Notes: a model not told the origin generated them from the letters alone. Shown: positions 18,272 through 27,932, numbered from the stretch's first letter. The stretch is 64,000 bases of DNA from DATAUD01 sp036501665 (GCA_036501665.1 DASXZW010000045.1:1-64000), one strand, 5' to 3'. Program-made: numbers and translations.

Positions 18272-18314
18272 TTGTGTTAGGGACACCTCGCCGAGGCGTC
18301 CTCGGACAATCCGG
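18272..18314. repeat. Dispersed palindromic repeat, family A, copy 1
   Basis: TTAGGGACACCTCGCCGAGG followed by CGTCCTCGG. The core (18282-18300) is a near-perfect palindrome. Related copies lie at 35065-35115, 40243-40297 and 54954-54998, all in the same orientation and all between genes. This copy sits between the convergent pseudopilin and glutaminase-like genes. Confidence 0.8.
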
Positions 18315-18372
18315 GGCGATCACGCCGATCAGTTACAAATTTCCTTCCTGAATCTTTTTTTCCAACGGCTGC

Positions 18373-20922
18373 CTATTTTGGTTCAATGATGTTGGCCAGG
18401 CCGACGTCAATGTTCTGGCCGCCAGTGGTTTGGTGGCAATGGACAGCCAATGTGACGGTCGCATTGGGCTTCAGCAATTCGCGCGCATTAGGCCGGATGA
18501 ATAACGGAACGTAGCCCGAAGTAAACCCGCCCTCTCTCGATGCCATGACGCCATTGACGTAAATTTCCACGTCCTCATCGTGGTCAACATAAAATTGGAG
18601 GTCGGAATATTTTTGGTCCGGCAAAGTAACTTCGCGGCGGAGCCAGATATCGTCGGTGTCCCACTTGGTGCCGATGGCTGCGCCGGGAGTTCCTTCGGTG
18701 CCGAAACTGCCAGGACCTTGCTTCCATGAAGAAGCGTCGAAATCCGCTTTCATCCAGTCTTTGGAAGGTTTTTGCGTCGTATAGTGCCATATTGCCGGAG
18801 TCGTTTTCGAGGTGGGAATGACCTCAATGATTTTCGGCGCGGGCGGCAATGGAGCCCAATTCCCGACTTTAGTTTTGTCAGCATGTGCCCACTTGGTCCA
18901 AATATCGCGGTCTGCGAGCATCTTAATGAAGACGCCGCCAATCACCGGGCGCGCGTGCATTCCGTCGCTGTGAATGTCATCGGTGATGTATGAATCGGCG
19001 AACGGTGAGCGGGATGTTGTGTGGTTCAGATACTCGTACATGGGCGAAATCAGCGTTTCAAAATCGTCCTGATTGTCGGCCAGGGTCGCGCTCCACATTG
19101 TCCAATCGGATTTGGTCAGCTTCGTGCGGGAATCGAGCGGGAGGCCGTAGGGCTGCAATTTCGTTTTGTAGAAAGCGACTTCTTTTTGCGCGACTTCAGG
19201 GGAGAAAACGTGGAGGCCAAGAATTTTGTCCCAGACAAGATTGTATTCCTGGCTCCAAGTATGGGGTTTGTCGAAGGCGAGGCGGAAATGGCCGTCGTCC
19301 GCTGCGACCTGCTGCCAGTGGGCGGCATCGGTTCTTGCGATTTGCTGGTAATCCTTCGCCGCTGCTTCGTCGCCGCGCATACGGCACAAATCTCCGTAAC
19401 AGGCCAGGCCGAGGATCGCTTTGATTGACAGGTTGGCGTTGTGGGCGAGGTGTCCCATGAAATCGTCGGTGCAGAGCTGGTCTTCAGGATCAAGGCCGTA
19501 ATTCTTGAGGTATTCGGCCCATTGGGTCAGCTTCGGCCACCAGGGTTCGACGAAGCGGGCGTTGCCTTCCATCTGCGCGATAGCGTCGCAAAGGATAAGC
19601 ATGTTGCCGCTTTCTTCAACGGGCATGCCTTCGCCGCCGTCGTCGGTGCCGGAGGCAATCGGATAAGTGCCGAGGTCATGCGGAGCGTTCGGAAAACGCC
19701 AATGCGAACTGGCCGCGTAACTCAAAATGGGAACGAGCGTGGCCTTGGCGAGAGTCGGGCTGAGTAGAACCCATTGCGGGTCCATCGGGAAGAAAACATC
19801 GACGGTGGCGATGTCGCCGTTGCTGGTGTTTTCCTTTGTGAAAAAGAGCGGTTGCTTGTTCGCGTCGGCGGCCAAGCCGCAGGCGCACGCGCATTGCCGG
19901 TATGCCAGGGCGCACATCTGGGCGTATTTTGTGCCGCCGACTTTGGTGAGGTCCGCGACAAGGCGCTCGTCGAAGTCGGCGCATTTTCTGGCGAAGCTCG
20001 CGTAATCACGCGACGCTTTTTGAAGCATTTGCGCAGCGGTCGCGCCGTTGCGCTTCCAGTAAGGCAAAAGGCGTTTGCCAAAATATTTGATCGCATAAAG
20101 TTCGTCATACGCGACGATGACCTGGCGTTCGACCGGCTTGGCGGCAACTTCGCCGAGGTCAAAAACAAAGGCCATCACCGGCTGTTCATCGTTGACAGCG
20201 CGGGGCATGCGGGGATCATCGCCGCCCGGAAGAGTTCCATTTGAGACGAAAGAATTCAGAAGGGTTTGATCCGCGCCGATTGCGGATTTGGATTGCGAAG
20301 AGTTGGCGGCTGCGTAGGCGTAACCCCAGTCAATACGATGATCGTCGCCGCGTGAACCGAGGATGTCCTGCGCTGCGGTTCCGCATCGGAGCAAGGTCAG
20401 CTTGCCGGCCTTTTCGCGGGACCAATCGACTTTTTCATCAGTCTTATTGACAACAAGTTGCGAGCTGGTGCTGTCGTAAAGGCTGACCTGGTGTTTTTGG
20501 CCATCAACGGAACGGATTTCCCAGGTGATGTAACTGAGCGGCAACGCCATCGCGTCCAAATCTTCCGGCAGGGCCGGACGCAAAAACCTCAGCGTGACAT
20601 GGACTTTTTCATTTTCAAAATCGTAGATGGAGGACGTTGGCGTGACCTGCAAACTGGTTTGCGGCAGCGCGGGAGTCGATTCCGGTTCGTTGCCCATGAG
20701 GCGATAAGAAGCGCCGTCCACTCGAATCAGGCTGTCAAGCGAATGATGGCGTGTTGTCCAATGCTGCGTCGGGCGATCTGTCAAATGATCGGCGGCGGAC
20801 CAGATGCTCAGGTAAGGATCGAACGTCACGAGCGGCACGGAGGGCGGCCGAAATTGTTCCGCCGAAACCTGCAAAATCCCAGAGACAGCAATGGCCAACG
20901 TTAAAATAAACCGGTTCATCAT
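18373..20922 (-). CDS. Glutaminase A-like protein (DUF4964/DUF4965/DUF1793 family)
   Basis: An 849-residue exported protein (signal about 1-21, cleavage near VSAEQ). It opens with the DUF4964/DUF5127 text RPPSVPLVTFDPYLSIWS and continues through DUF4965 and DUF1793, an (alpha/alpha)6-barrel with DDGGEGMPVEESGNMLIL and TDDFMGHLAHNANLSIKA. Fungal glutaminase A has this architecture, but bacterial members are unproven and may act on glycans. The last 150 residues (from WHYTTQKPSKDWMKADF) look like a galactose-binding-type beta-sandwich, a frequent addition in this phylum. Single gene, convergent with the pseudopilin. Confidence 0.88.
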   Translation of the reverse strand: MMNRFILTLAIAVSGILQVSAEQFRPPSVPLVTFDPYLSIWSAADHLTDRPTQHWTTRHHSLDSLIRVDGASYRLMGNEPESTPALPQTSLQVTPTSSIYDFENEKVHVTLRFLRPALPEDLDAMALPLSYITWEIRSVDGQKHQVSLYDSTSSQLVVNKTDEKVDWSREKAGKLTLLRCGTAAQDILGSRGDDHRIDWGYAYAAANSSQSKSAIGADQTLLNSFVSNGTLPGGDDPRMPRAVNDEQPVMAFVFDLGEVAAKPVERQVIVAYDELYAIKYFGKRLLPYWKRNGATAAQMLQKASRDYASFARKCADFDERLVADLTKVGGTKYAQMCALAYRQCACACGLAADANKQPLFFTKENTSNGDIATVDVFFPMDPQWVLLSPTLAKATLVPILSYAASSHWRFPNAPHDLGTYPIASGTDDGGEGMPVEESGNMLILCDAIAQMEGNARFVEPWWPKLTQWAEYLKNYGLDPEDQLCTDDFMGHLAHNANLSIKAILGLACYGDLCRMRGDEAAAKDYQQIARTDAAHWQQVAADDGHFRLAFDKPHTWSQEYNLVWDKILGLHVFSPEVAQKEVAFYKTKLQPYGLPLDSRTKLTKSDWTMWSATLADNQDDFETLISPMYEYLNHTTSRSPFADSYITDDIHSDGMHARPVIGGVFIKMLADRDIWTKWAHADKTKVGNWAPLPPAPKIIEVIPTSKTTPAIWHYTTQKPSKDWMKADFDASSWKQGPGSFGTEGTPGAAIGTKWDTDDIWLRREVTLPDQKYSDLQFYVDHDEDVEIYVNGVMASREGGFTSGYVPLFIRPNARELLKPNATVTLAVHCHQTTGGQNIDVGLANIIEPK

Positions 20923-21023
20923 GCGCTCAGACTAGCGACTCGGCACGGGAATGTCACGCGGCAGGAAATGAAGTATTGTTTTAATTCCGCCCAAAATTCT
21001 GGCACGGTTTATAAGCGTCGCCG

Positions 21024-21263
21024 TCACGGCGCAGGCTCATCCATGCTTTTTCCAAGTTTCTTAATTATAACGCCGGCTTCATCGGCGAAATGTGCAAAAC
21101 CAATGATTATCCAGTCCGAGTCATGGGGATTCTCGTGGTAGAAGACTTTTACGTTGTGGTTGATTGTTTCATAGAAAGTTTCGATGTGAAAAGCGTTTTG
21201 CTTTCGACTCCAAACTACAACATGTAGTTCTTTAGGATCAAAGTTCTCATTCATGCAATCCAT
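21024..21263 (-). CDS. Small hypothetical protein in Fic operon
   Basis: 79 residues from ATG 21263 (76 from a second ATG at 21254; a TTG at 21284 is less likely). Acidic/His-rich with alternating strands: KELHVVVWSRKQNAFHIETF, then NVKVFYHENPHDSDWIIIGF, then a helix DEAGVIIKKLGKSMDE. No signal or membrane segment. I recognise no family. It is the third of three same-strand frames behind the Fic gene, in an AT-rich stretch. A partner, regulator or antidote of the Fic enzyme is conceivable but unproven. Confidence 0.6.
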   Translation of the reverse strand: MDCMNENFDPKELHVVVWSRKQNAFHIETFYETINHNVKVFYHENPHDSDWIIIGFAHFADEAGVIIKKLGKSMDEPAP

Positions 21264-21270
21264 CTTATTT

Positions 21271-21387
21271 TTATAATTCCCCAATCTCCTTCGCCAATGC
21301 GCGAGGCGCTCTCCAACCCAAACCGTATTTCTTGGCCGGGAACCAAAACCGATTTTCGTTAGTATTCAGACCTCTCGCGTCAATCAT
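21271..21387 (-). CDS. Very small ORF overlapping the Fic stop codon
   Basis: A 38-codon frame whose ATG (21385-21387) overlaps the end of the Fic gene by 8 bp and which ends 7 bp before the next small gene. The product opens MIDARGLNTNENRFWFPAKK and ends in a basic then acidic helix. The RFWFPAKKYG stretch resembles the start of small uncharacterised membrane proteins (FWFPAKRYGWGWG-type), but here the membrane part is absent, so it may be a remnant. Coupled translation with Fic is likely if it is real. Confidence 0.4.
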   Translation of the reverse strand: MIDARGLNTNENRFWFPAKKYGLGWRAPRALAKEIGEL

Positions 21388-22537
21388 TTTGCTCTGCAAA
21401 AGCAATTCCGTATATCTCGGGGGAATAGTAACATTTGGGTCTCAAGCCTTCGAGGGGCGTCAAGATTTCTAATTCGACAAGCCTATCAATATCAGCCTGA
21501 GCAGTCGGGTATGTCACACCCAATTTCTTGTGCAGGAGCGAAACCCGAATAATTGGATTACTAAAAAGCCCCCTGATTATTTTTTCCATCCTGATGCTTC
21601 CAGACGGACACCTGTCCAACATTTTCTGTTTCAGGTCATTTAATTTCTTGCATCGCAGAATTGCGTCATTGGCCTGATGAATGGTCCCGGTCAGGCAAAA
21701 GTCTATCCAATTCTCCCACGCGCCGTCGGTGCTGACTTTAAACATATTGCTGACATACTCGTCTTTGTATCTCTCGAAAAAAGAGCTCATGTAAAGCCAC
21801 GGTTCGGTTAAACCGCACCACTGCGCAATCATCAAAGACAATATGACGCGCCCGATTCGGCCGTTGCCGTCTGGAAACGGATGAATCGCCTCAAATTGAT
21901 AATGAGCCAGATACGCTTTGATTAATGGGTCGTACTTTGAAGATTTATCGTCGTTAAGATACTTCTCCAATGCCGTTATGCAGTTCTGCACCTCGGTTAC
22001 AGGAGGCGGCACAAACCTCCAGTCGGAGCCAATCGCGTTCTGTTTTGTTCGCCATTCATCAGGAGTTAGATGTTCGCCGCGCACTCCATTCATTAGAATC
22101 TCATGAAGTTCCCTGATAAGCCTCCCGCAGAATGGCAGGGATTTTAATTTTTCAGTGCCGCTCGATAAAGCTCTTTTATAATTTGACACTTCCCTCCAGG
22201 CATTAACCTGGTCTTGACTGGACTTGGCTTCTCGGGGGTCCATCTCAAAGAGCATTAATTCCTGGGCTGTAGCGTACGTGCCTTCCAGACGGGATGACGT
22301 AATAGCCTCTCGCATCTTCAACGGGGAAAGCAATAATTCAGAATCCGACAAATTTGAGCCAAAACCCTCTAGCTTTCCGAGCGCAACACGCGCTTCTACC
22401 AATTTTGGCCAGAGACGCTCCGGAAATTGCCAGTTAGGCGGCAAATTGTTCGGCAAGAAAGCAAAGTCAGTGCCTTTCGGCGTTGTTATGGGAACAAGTA
22501 CGCCGGTCCTATTTTCTGTGAATTTTCTTATGTCCAT
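21380..22537 (-). CDS. Fic family protein (AMPylase-type) with N-terminal inhibitory helix
   Basis: A 385-residue Fic protein. The catalytic loop is HPFPDGNGRIGR (His219), complete for nucleotide transfer (usually AMP) to a target hydroxyl. The N-terminal region (DUF4172/Fic_N-like) carries the inhibitory motif S-x3-E-G as SSRLEG (Ser81, Glu85), so the enzyme should be self-inhibited (class II). The C-terminal 80 residues (VSLLHKKLGVTYPTAQADIDRLVE) are a winged helix-like domain, as in DNA-binding Fic proteins. It stands in an AT-rich island and is followed by two small coupled ORFs. Target unknown. Confidence 0.94.
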   Translation of the reverse strand: MDIRKFTENRTGVLVPITTPKGTDFAFLPNNLPPNWQFPERLWPKLVEARVALGKLEGFGSNLSDSELLLSPLKMREAITSSRLEGTYATAQELMLFEMDPREAKSSQDQVNAWREVSNYKRALSSGTEKLKSLPFCGRLIRELHEILMNGVRGEHLTPDEWRTKQNAIGSDWRFVPPPVTEVQNCITALEKYLNDDKSSKYDPLIKAYLAHYQFEAIHPFPDGNGRIGRVILSLMIAQWCGLTEPWLYMSSFFERYKDEYVSNMFKVSTDGAWENWIDFCLTGTIHQANDAILRCKKLNDLKQKMLDRCPSGSIRMEKIIRGLFSNPIIRVSLLHKKLGVTYPTAQADIDRLVELEILTPLEGLRPKCYYSPEIYGIAFAEQND

Positions 22538-22929
22538 AAAGGTTTTAAAGTCTTCACGAATAATAAAATTATAACATATTTAATTTAAATAAACATAATA
22601 TCTTAAAAAATTTACTGCGTTATTTTAATATGATAATTTATAATAAAATTATTATCTCTATTTTTTAAAACTGTTGCGATTTGTGTAGTGAACCGCATAT
22701 CATTGAAAGAGTATTATATTTCTTCCCGCTAGGTTTGCTTTGCTACTCTGCCTGTCTCAACGTCGATGGCTGGTGGCGGAAACTGGTGAAAACCAAGGAA
22801 TTGTAACAATTTCGCGCGAGGCGTGTTTGTTCTGGCAAAACTTTGGGAACAACCTTCTCATTTGCGGAGAGGCGCATTCGCGCGTCGGGTCTCCAATGTG
22901 TCTGACGCGGAACGCCATAAAATTTTCGT
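22538..22929. other. AT-rich divergent intergenic region
   Basis: 392 bases between the divergent Fic and YncE/phosphoesterase genes. The left half (about 22540-22720) is very AT-rich, with many A/T runs and TATAAT-like words, much unlike the rest of the window; the right half returns to normal composition. It must contain promoters for both genes. No gene was supported here. Confidence 0.6.
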
Positions 22930-25662
22930 ATGCTGAAATGGAATATTATTGTCGCCGTCGCTATAATTGCCGGCAGTTCACTGATCGCGGAACCGGCGAC
23001 GCGGGTTTTTCTTCACGCGCCGGCTGTGACGAACTTCGCGACGCATGATCCGAGCGGCACGACAATTCTTCCCGATGGACGGTTTCTTACGCCCGCCGGA
23101 ATTCATGTGCCGGTCGCATATCAACCTTACGGGATGGCAATGACCCGTGACGGCAAGATATTGTTCATCGCGAGCGATGGCACAGGGCAATTTGTCTCCG
23201 ACTGGCAAAGCGAATATCCAAAAGTCACGAGCGTCACAGCGGCAAAGCGCACTGGCCGCAGAAAGAAGAGCAGCAGCGCAGGCGGCGCGGATTTTTCGCG
23301 TGACGGGGCAACCCTTTATTGGAGCGGCGGCGAAAGCGGCGCGATCATGTTGTATGACGTCGCAACGGCGGCAGAACAAGGCGAGATCGCATTGAACACG
23401 CCGGTTGGAGGACAGTCCTTTGAAGATAGCTATATTGTTGACGTAAAGACATCCGAAGATGGGAAGCTGCTCTATTGCGCTGATGTGGCGAATTTCCGCG
23501 TGGTGTCGATTGACCTGGTTTCAAAGAAAGTTGTCGGGTCGGTTCCAGTGGGGCGATACCCTTATGCATTGACGTTGGTCAAGAATCAGTTGTACGCGGC
23601 GAATATTGGGATGTTCGAATACAGCGCGATCCCTGCCCCTGTGGGAACTAACTTTGATCCGCGCGGCATCACTCGTCCGGCCTTTGGGTACCCCAGCGCT
23701 GAGGCGGAAGACGGCGTGGAATTTGAAGGGCGTAAAATCCCCGGCCTCGGCAAACCGAATGTGCCGGATTCATTTTCGGTCTGGAGTGTTGACGTGACTG
23801 AGCCATCGCGAATGATCGTCCGCAACCGTATAAAGACCGGCCTTCTTGTCGGCGCAGCCTCAGACAACGGCAAGACAATCGGCGGAAGCGCGCCAAACTT
23901 TCTTTGTTCACATGGCGATTCCCTATTCGTCTCGGATGGAAACAACGACATGATCGAACGAATTGACACGAAGGCGAACCAGATAGTCGCCAAGGTTCGG
24001 TTGACTCCGTCGCCGTTGGTCGCAGGGCTTCGCGGTGTCGGGCCTGCGGGCATGGTTGTGTCGCCGGACGGATCGCGCTTATATGCCGTTGAATTAAGTC
24101 TCAACGCAATCGCGGTGATTGACACCGCGACGATGCAGGTTCTCGGTCATATCCCCACCGCATGGTATCCCTATCGCGTGACAATGTCGCCGGACGGAAA
24201 AAAGCTGGCCTGCATCTGTTTCCGCGGTTTCGGGAACGGACCCAACGCCGGCCCAAACATTCCCGAGAGCAAATTCCTTCACATGAGAGGCGTCCTCAGC
24301 ATTCTTGACACACCTTCGGATGACGCGCTGCCAAAGTTTACGGAGCAAGTGTTGCACAATAATGGAATCGAAGACGCCGAAAAGGACCGCGCGTCGATGT
24401 CTTCGCCTATAATTCCAACAACGGTGGGAACGCGGTCGCAGGAAATCAAATATGTCGTCTTTATCACGAAGGAAAACCACACGTTCGACACAATATTTGA
24501 TCGGATACCAGGATCGGAGAACGACCCCGCGTTGCTTCGCTGGGGTTTGAACCAGACAATTCAACACGAAGGCCAGCCCACACTTACGAATGTCGGCGTC
24601 ATGATGAACCACAACTCTCTGGCGCGTCATTTCACGGTAAGTGACAATTTTTATATGGAGCCGGAAGCTTCCGGCGTGGGGCATCGCTGGCTGGTCGGCG
24701 TGCAACCGGACAACTTGATGCAGATGACTTATTCGGTGGGCTGGTCGTTCAAGAAAGATACCCATGCGCCCGGACGCCGCTACTCGATGGGCTCGAACGG
24801 TTCGCTGCTGCCCGAGGATTACCCCGAGGCCGGTTCAATGTGGCAACACCTCGCGCGGAACCATGTTCGATTCCGCAATTACGGCGAAGGCTTCGAGTTT
24901 CCCGGCGTCGAGGAAGACGAGGACGAGCATCCGACTGGGGCGCGCGAAGTTGTCAATACTCCGATGCCGAAGGCGCTCTTTGACAACACGTGTTTTGGGT
25001 ACCCAATTTTTAACATGAACATCCCGGACCAATACAGGGCGTATTGGTTTGAAAAGGATGTCGAAAGCCGGTTCGTTCACGGTTGGCGTCGGTTCCCGTC
25101 GTTCGTGAACATCGCCATTTGCAACGACCACGGCACAAGTCCCAAGCCGGAAAAAGGTTATCCCTACGTCGCGTCCTGGATGGCGGACAACGACCTGGCT
25201 TTGGGGCGGATCGTGGAATATTTGTCGCATTCGCCGTGGTGGAAGAACATGGCGATTTTTGTCACTCAGGACGATTCCGGCGGCGAACCGGACCACATTG
25301 ACGCGCAACGAAGCGTTTTGCTGGTCATCAGCCCGTGGGCGCGGCACGGCTACGTTTCGCACAGGCATACGACCATCGTCAGCATGCACCGCACGATGTA
25401 TGAAATCCTCGGCCTCCCGCCGCTGAATCTATTCGATGCGCTCGCCAACGATTTCTCCGATTGTTTCACCACGACGCCAGATTTTCGCCCTTACAAGTGT
25501 GTGCCAGTGGACCCGCGCATCTTTGACCCGGAGAAAGCTAAGGACCCGAAAGACCCGGATTACGGGCAGGCGAGCAGAACAAAGTCGATCATCATGGATG
25601 ACGACGATGAAATTGAAAACGTCCTGCGGCGCGGCGAGAAAGAGGACAAACCGTCGCGATGA
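22930..25662 (+). CDS. Bifunctional YncE-type beta-propeller / alkaline phosphatase-family protein
   Basis: A 910-residue exported protein (signal about 1-20). Residues about 50-460 form a YncE-like propeller with repeated blades of the type LYCADVANFRVVSIDL and VVSPDGSRLYAVELSLNAIAV. Residues about 505-850 form a PF04185-type phosphoesterase: YVVFITKENHTFDTIFDRIPG and the metal-site region FVTQDDSGGEPDHIDAQR. The tail is charged. This two-domain architecture is widespread in soil bacteria; the phosphoesterase resembles phospholipase C and acid phosphatases, but no substrate is proven. A second PF04185 enzyme lies at 14008-16164. Confidence 0.92.
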   Translation: MLKWNIIVAVAIIAGSSLIAEPATRVFLHAPAVTNFATHDPSGTTILPDGRFLTPAGIHVPVAYQPYGMAMTRDGKILFIASDGTGQFVSDWQSEYPKVTSVTAAKRTGRRKKSSSAGGADFSRDGATLYWSGGESGAIMLYDVATAAEQGEIALNTPVGGQSFEDSYIVDVKTSEDGKLLYCADVANFRVVSIDLVSKKVVGSVPVGRYPYALTLVKNQLYAANIGMFEYSAIPAPVGTNFDPRGITRPAFGYPSAEAEDGVEFEGRKIPGLGKPNVPDSFSVWSVDVTEPSRMIVRNRIKTGLLVGAASDNGKTIGGSAPNFLCSHGDSLFVSDGNNDMIERIDTKANQIVAKVRLTPSPLVAGLRGVGPAGMVVSPDGSRLYAVELSLNAIAVIDTATMQVLGHIPTAWYPYRVTMSPDGKKLACICFRGFGNGPNAGPNIPESKFLHMRGVLSILDTPSDDALPKFTEQVLHNNGIEDAEKDRASMSSPIIPTTVGTRSQEIKYVVFITKENHTFDTIFDRIPGSENDPALLRWGLNQTIQHEGQPTLTNVGVMMNHNSLARHFTVSDNFYMEPEASGVGHRWLVGVQPDNLMQMTYSVGWSFKKDTHAPGRRYSMGSNGSLLPEDYPEAGSMWQHLARNHVRFRNYGEGFEFPGVEEDEDEHPTGAREVVNTPMPKALFDNTCFGYPIFNMNIPDQYRAYWFEKDVESRFVHGWRRFPSFVNIAICNDHGTSPKPEKGYPYVASWMADNDLALGRIVEYLSHSPWWKNMAIFVTQDDSGGEPDHIDAQRSVLLVISPWARHGYVSHRHTTIVSMHRTMYEILGLPPLNLFDALANDFSDCFTTTPDFRPYKCVPVDPRIFDPEKAKDPKDPDYGQASRTKSIIMDDDDEIENVLRRGEKEDKPSR

Positions 25663-25667
25663 GGAAT

Positions 25668-25695
25668 CTCGCGCAGAGGCGCGGAGGCCGCAGAG
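25668..25695. repeat. Short dispersed repeat-like sequence, CGCAGAGGCGC type
   Basis: TCTCGCGCAGAGGCGCGGAG followed by GCCGCAGA, in the 51-bp gap between convergent genes. Purine-rich CGC-AGA-GGCGC units of this kind occur dispersed between genes in many environmental genomes; only one copy is in this window, so the repeat nature is inference. Confidence 0.4.
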
Positions 25696-25713
25696 TAATC
25701 ACCCGCAGACAAT

Positions 25714-27696
25714 TTAATGCAAGCTGATCGTCGTGAAAGAATGGCCAGGAAAGGAATGCGTCATTTGTCCGTCGCGGAGGACAATTTTCTGCTGCGTGAC
25801 TGAGGGTTTTATTTGATCGGGATCATCGGCAGTGTTTCGCGCGTCCAAAGGACCGGCGAGGGTTTCGATTTTTTCCACTGGTTCGCTCGCCTTGAAACCG
25901 GATATTGACAGCGCGGTGGCTATAGGCTGATCGCTAAAGTTGACGACTTGAAGAACTAGATGTTTGCCGTCTTCACTGCGCTTGGCGGTGACATCGAGAT
26001 CATTCTGTGCCCCGGCGACTTCGCTCTTCACAAGGAGCGATTCGTAATTGCGGGAGATCATTTGCGTGACGTAGCCGGGAGGCTGCAACCAGACGCGGGA
26101 ATTGTTCAGAAACAAAAGACCTTGATCCCAATCGTTGTCGTTCTGGCCGTCAGGTTGGAGGCAATTCGCGGAAGTGGCGATGGGAAGTCTTCCGTCGCGT
26201 TCGACAGCGTTGATCGCGGCGGCGTTGGCCAGGGCGCGGCGTTGCGAATGGTTGCCGGCGTTAAACTCAAAAATGACGACGCGGTGTTTCGCGCCATCGG
26301 CAATTTTATCAAGGGCGTCGATGTAGCTGAAAGTGCCGCCGAAATTGGGGCGTGGACCTTCAGTGTTGACGTGAACGTCAAACCAAACTTCGCGGTCGTG
26401 CTGTTTGGCGAGTTGGAGAATTTTCTGCTGCGCGGCGAGCGTGGTGATGTGGCTGTCCGCGCCAGAAAAATTGAAGGGATCAATAATGGGCTGGTTGTAG
26501 GCAAAGTCGCCGACAACAAGAATGATTGAAGGGTCGTGCGCCCAAATAGCTTCGGCCATCGGCTTGAATTTGCGGAAATAATCGTCGTTGACTCTTTCTT
26601 CGTTGCCGATTTCAAGATACTTCAAGCGGTAAGGTTTGGGATGGCCGTCTTCGACGCGCTTCAGGCCCCATCCGATAGCGGTGGAACCATTCGCGTAGTC
26701 GATGAATTCGGCCATGTCCTGCGGAGATTCGTCGGCATTGATGGCAGGGACGGCGGCGAACCCGGCTTCTTCGCAGAAGCTGAGAAATTCAAAAATGCCC
26801 CAGCCGTCGGAGGATTGCGGATGCCAGGTTCCTTTGTAAGGAGGACGGCGATCGCGCGGGCCGACCATTTTTTTCCAACGATACTCGGGCGCGTTGACCA
26901 TGCTGCCGCCAAGCCGGAGCACGGTGATCCCCTGCCCGATTAAACCTTCGGCAACATCTTTGCGCACGGGAAGATTTTTGAATCTTCCCCACGGACCAGG
27001 TTGAAGCAGTGCATAGCCCAGAGTGATACCGCCCGGCTGCTTGAGTTTAATGACGAAACCACCGTTGGTGGTCGTGGCGTTCGGCGTGAGCGCGAAGTTC
27101 AGCCGTTTCCAACTGCTGGCGTTCAGGTGAAGTCGCTCTTCGCATAAAGTTGTGCCGATGGAGGAAGCTTGGAGCGCAACAAAAATATCAACGGCCGACA
27201 GTGATCTTGCCCAAATATAGCCTTCGTATTTTTTGCCCTTCTCAAAATACATTCCCCAGCGGTTGAGGCTTTCGTTTTCGACCCCAATCTCTCCAGTTCC
27301 GCTGACAAATTCGATCACCTGGCTTTGTTCTCCAGAGAACGGCGTCATTGTTTCGATTGAAAAACGGGGCACGGCCGAACCTTGCTGAATCGTGCGCCAC
27401 ATTCCACTCACTAATTCTGTCGGGCCGGCGTTTTTAGGGGCGGGTTCGGCGAAGCTCTCACCGTAGATCATCTGGCTGTCAATGCCGCCGTAGAGTTCGT
27501 GATTTACATCCTCAATGCACGCACCCGTCAACATGCGGGAAACCGGATGCTGCACGTCATCCGCATGAATCCTAATTGTGGCCTCCTGGGCGCGCCCGGA
27601 AATGACGAACAAAGCCAATGCGGCAAAATAGCGAGTCACAAAACTCGCGCTGGCGAGCGGCCATCGAACAAAACTCTGCGGCGTTTTCATTCGCAC
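25714..27696 (-). CDS. GH51-family alpha-L-arabinofuranosidase
   Basis: A 660-residue exported glycosidase (signal about 14-36). An N-terminal CBM-like region is followed by the catalytic barrel: the motif YLEIGNEERVNDDYF carries the acid/base Glu (about residue 363), and VIFEFNAGNHS (Glu about 477) is at the nucleophile position. GH51 enzymes more often read YLEIGNE and EW/EYA, so the first motif is exact and the second is a variant. A C-terminal beta-sandwich ends in FPGHSFTTISL. The expected reaction is release of terminal alpha-L-arabinofuranosyl units from plant hemicellulose or pectin in the periplasm or outside the cell. Confidence 0.9.
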   Translation of the reverse strand: MRMKTPQSFVRWPLASASFVTRYFAALALFVISGRAQEATIRIHADDVQHPVSRMLTGACIEDVNHELYGGIDSQMIYGESFAEPAPKNAGPTELVSGMWRTIQQGSAVPRFSIETMTPFSGEQSQVIEFVSGTGEIGVENESLNRWGMYFEKGKKYEGYIWARSLSAVDIFVALQASSIGTTLCEERLHLNASSWKRLNFALTPNATTTNGGFVIKLKQPGGITLGYALLQPGPWGRFKNLPVRKDVAEGLIGQGITVLRLGGSMVNAPEYRWKKMVGPRDRRPPYKGTWHPQSSDGWGIFEFLSFCEEAGFAAVPAINADESPQDMAEFIDYANGSTAIGWGLKRVEDGHPKPYRLKYLEIGNEERVNDDYFRKFKPMAEAIWAHDPSIILVVGDFAYNQPIIDPFNFSGADSHITTLAAQQKILQLAKQHDREVWFDVHVNTEGPRPNFGGTFSYIDALDKIADGAKHRVVIFEFNAGNHSQRRALANAAAINAVERDGRLPIATSANCLQPDGQNDNDWDQGLLFLNNSRVWLQPPGYVTQMISRNYESLLVKSEVAGAQNDLDVTAKRSEDGKHLVLQVVNFSDQPIATALSISGFKASEPVEKIETLAGPLDARNTADDPDQIKPSVTQQKIVLRDGQMTHSFPGHSFTTISLH

Positions 27697-27799
27697 GGCA
27701 TATCAGCATCCTGAAGGCACGGCAATCATAACTACGTCCTCGTTCAAAAGTGATTTTTCATTTTCGGACATCAAAAAAGGGCGTTTCCGAGGGAAAGGG

Positions 27800-27827
27800 T
27801 TGACGAGGCAAAAGCTTTCCTTATGAT
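27800..27827 (+). promoter_or_regulatory. Probable promoter of citrate synthase gene
   Basis: TTGACG (27800-27805), a 16-bp spacer and TATGAT (27822-27827), about 105 bp before the ATG of the citrate synthase gene. The remainder of 27697-27932 contains no gene. Confidence 0.6.
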
Positions 27828-27932
27828 CGAAGGGCAGACATCAGAATCAGTAAAGGTTGGTTGTCAAGTCTTGAGATTTTCCTGGCATCAATTGATTTTG
27901 AGTTTTTTATTGCCTGGCGGAGGCGCGATTTT

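Noticed and set aside
22740..23048. 102-codon frame before the YncE/phosphoesterase gene
   Set aside because: It overlaps the signal peptide of the real gene and has no homology-like text or ribosome-binding site.
27697..27932. Riboswitch before citrate synthase
   Set aside because: No known aptamer core or terminator hairpin was recognised; only a promoter could be supported.
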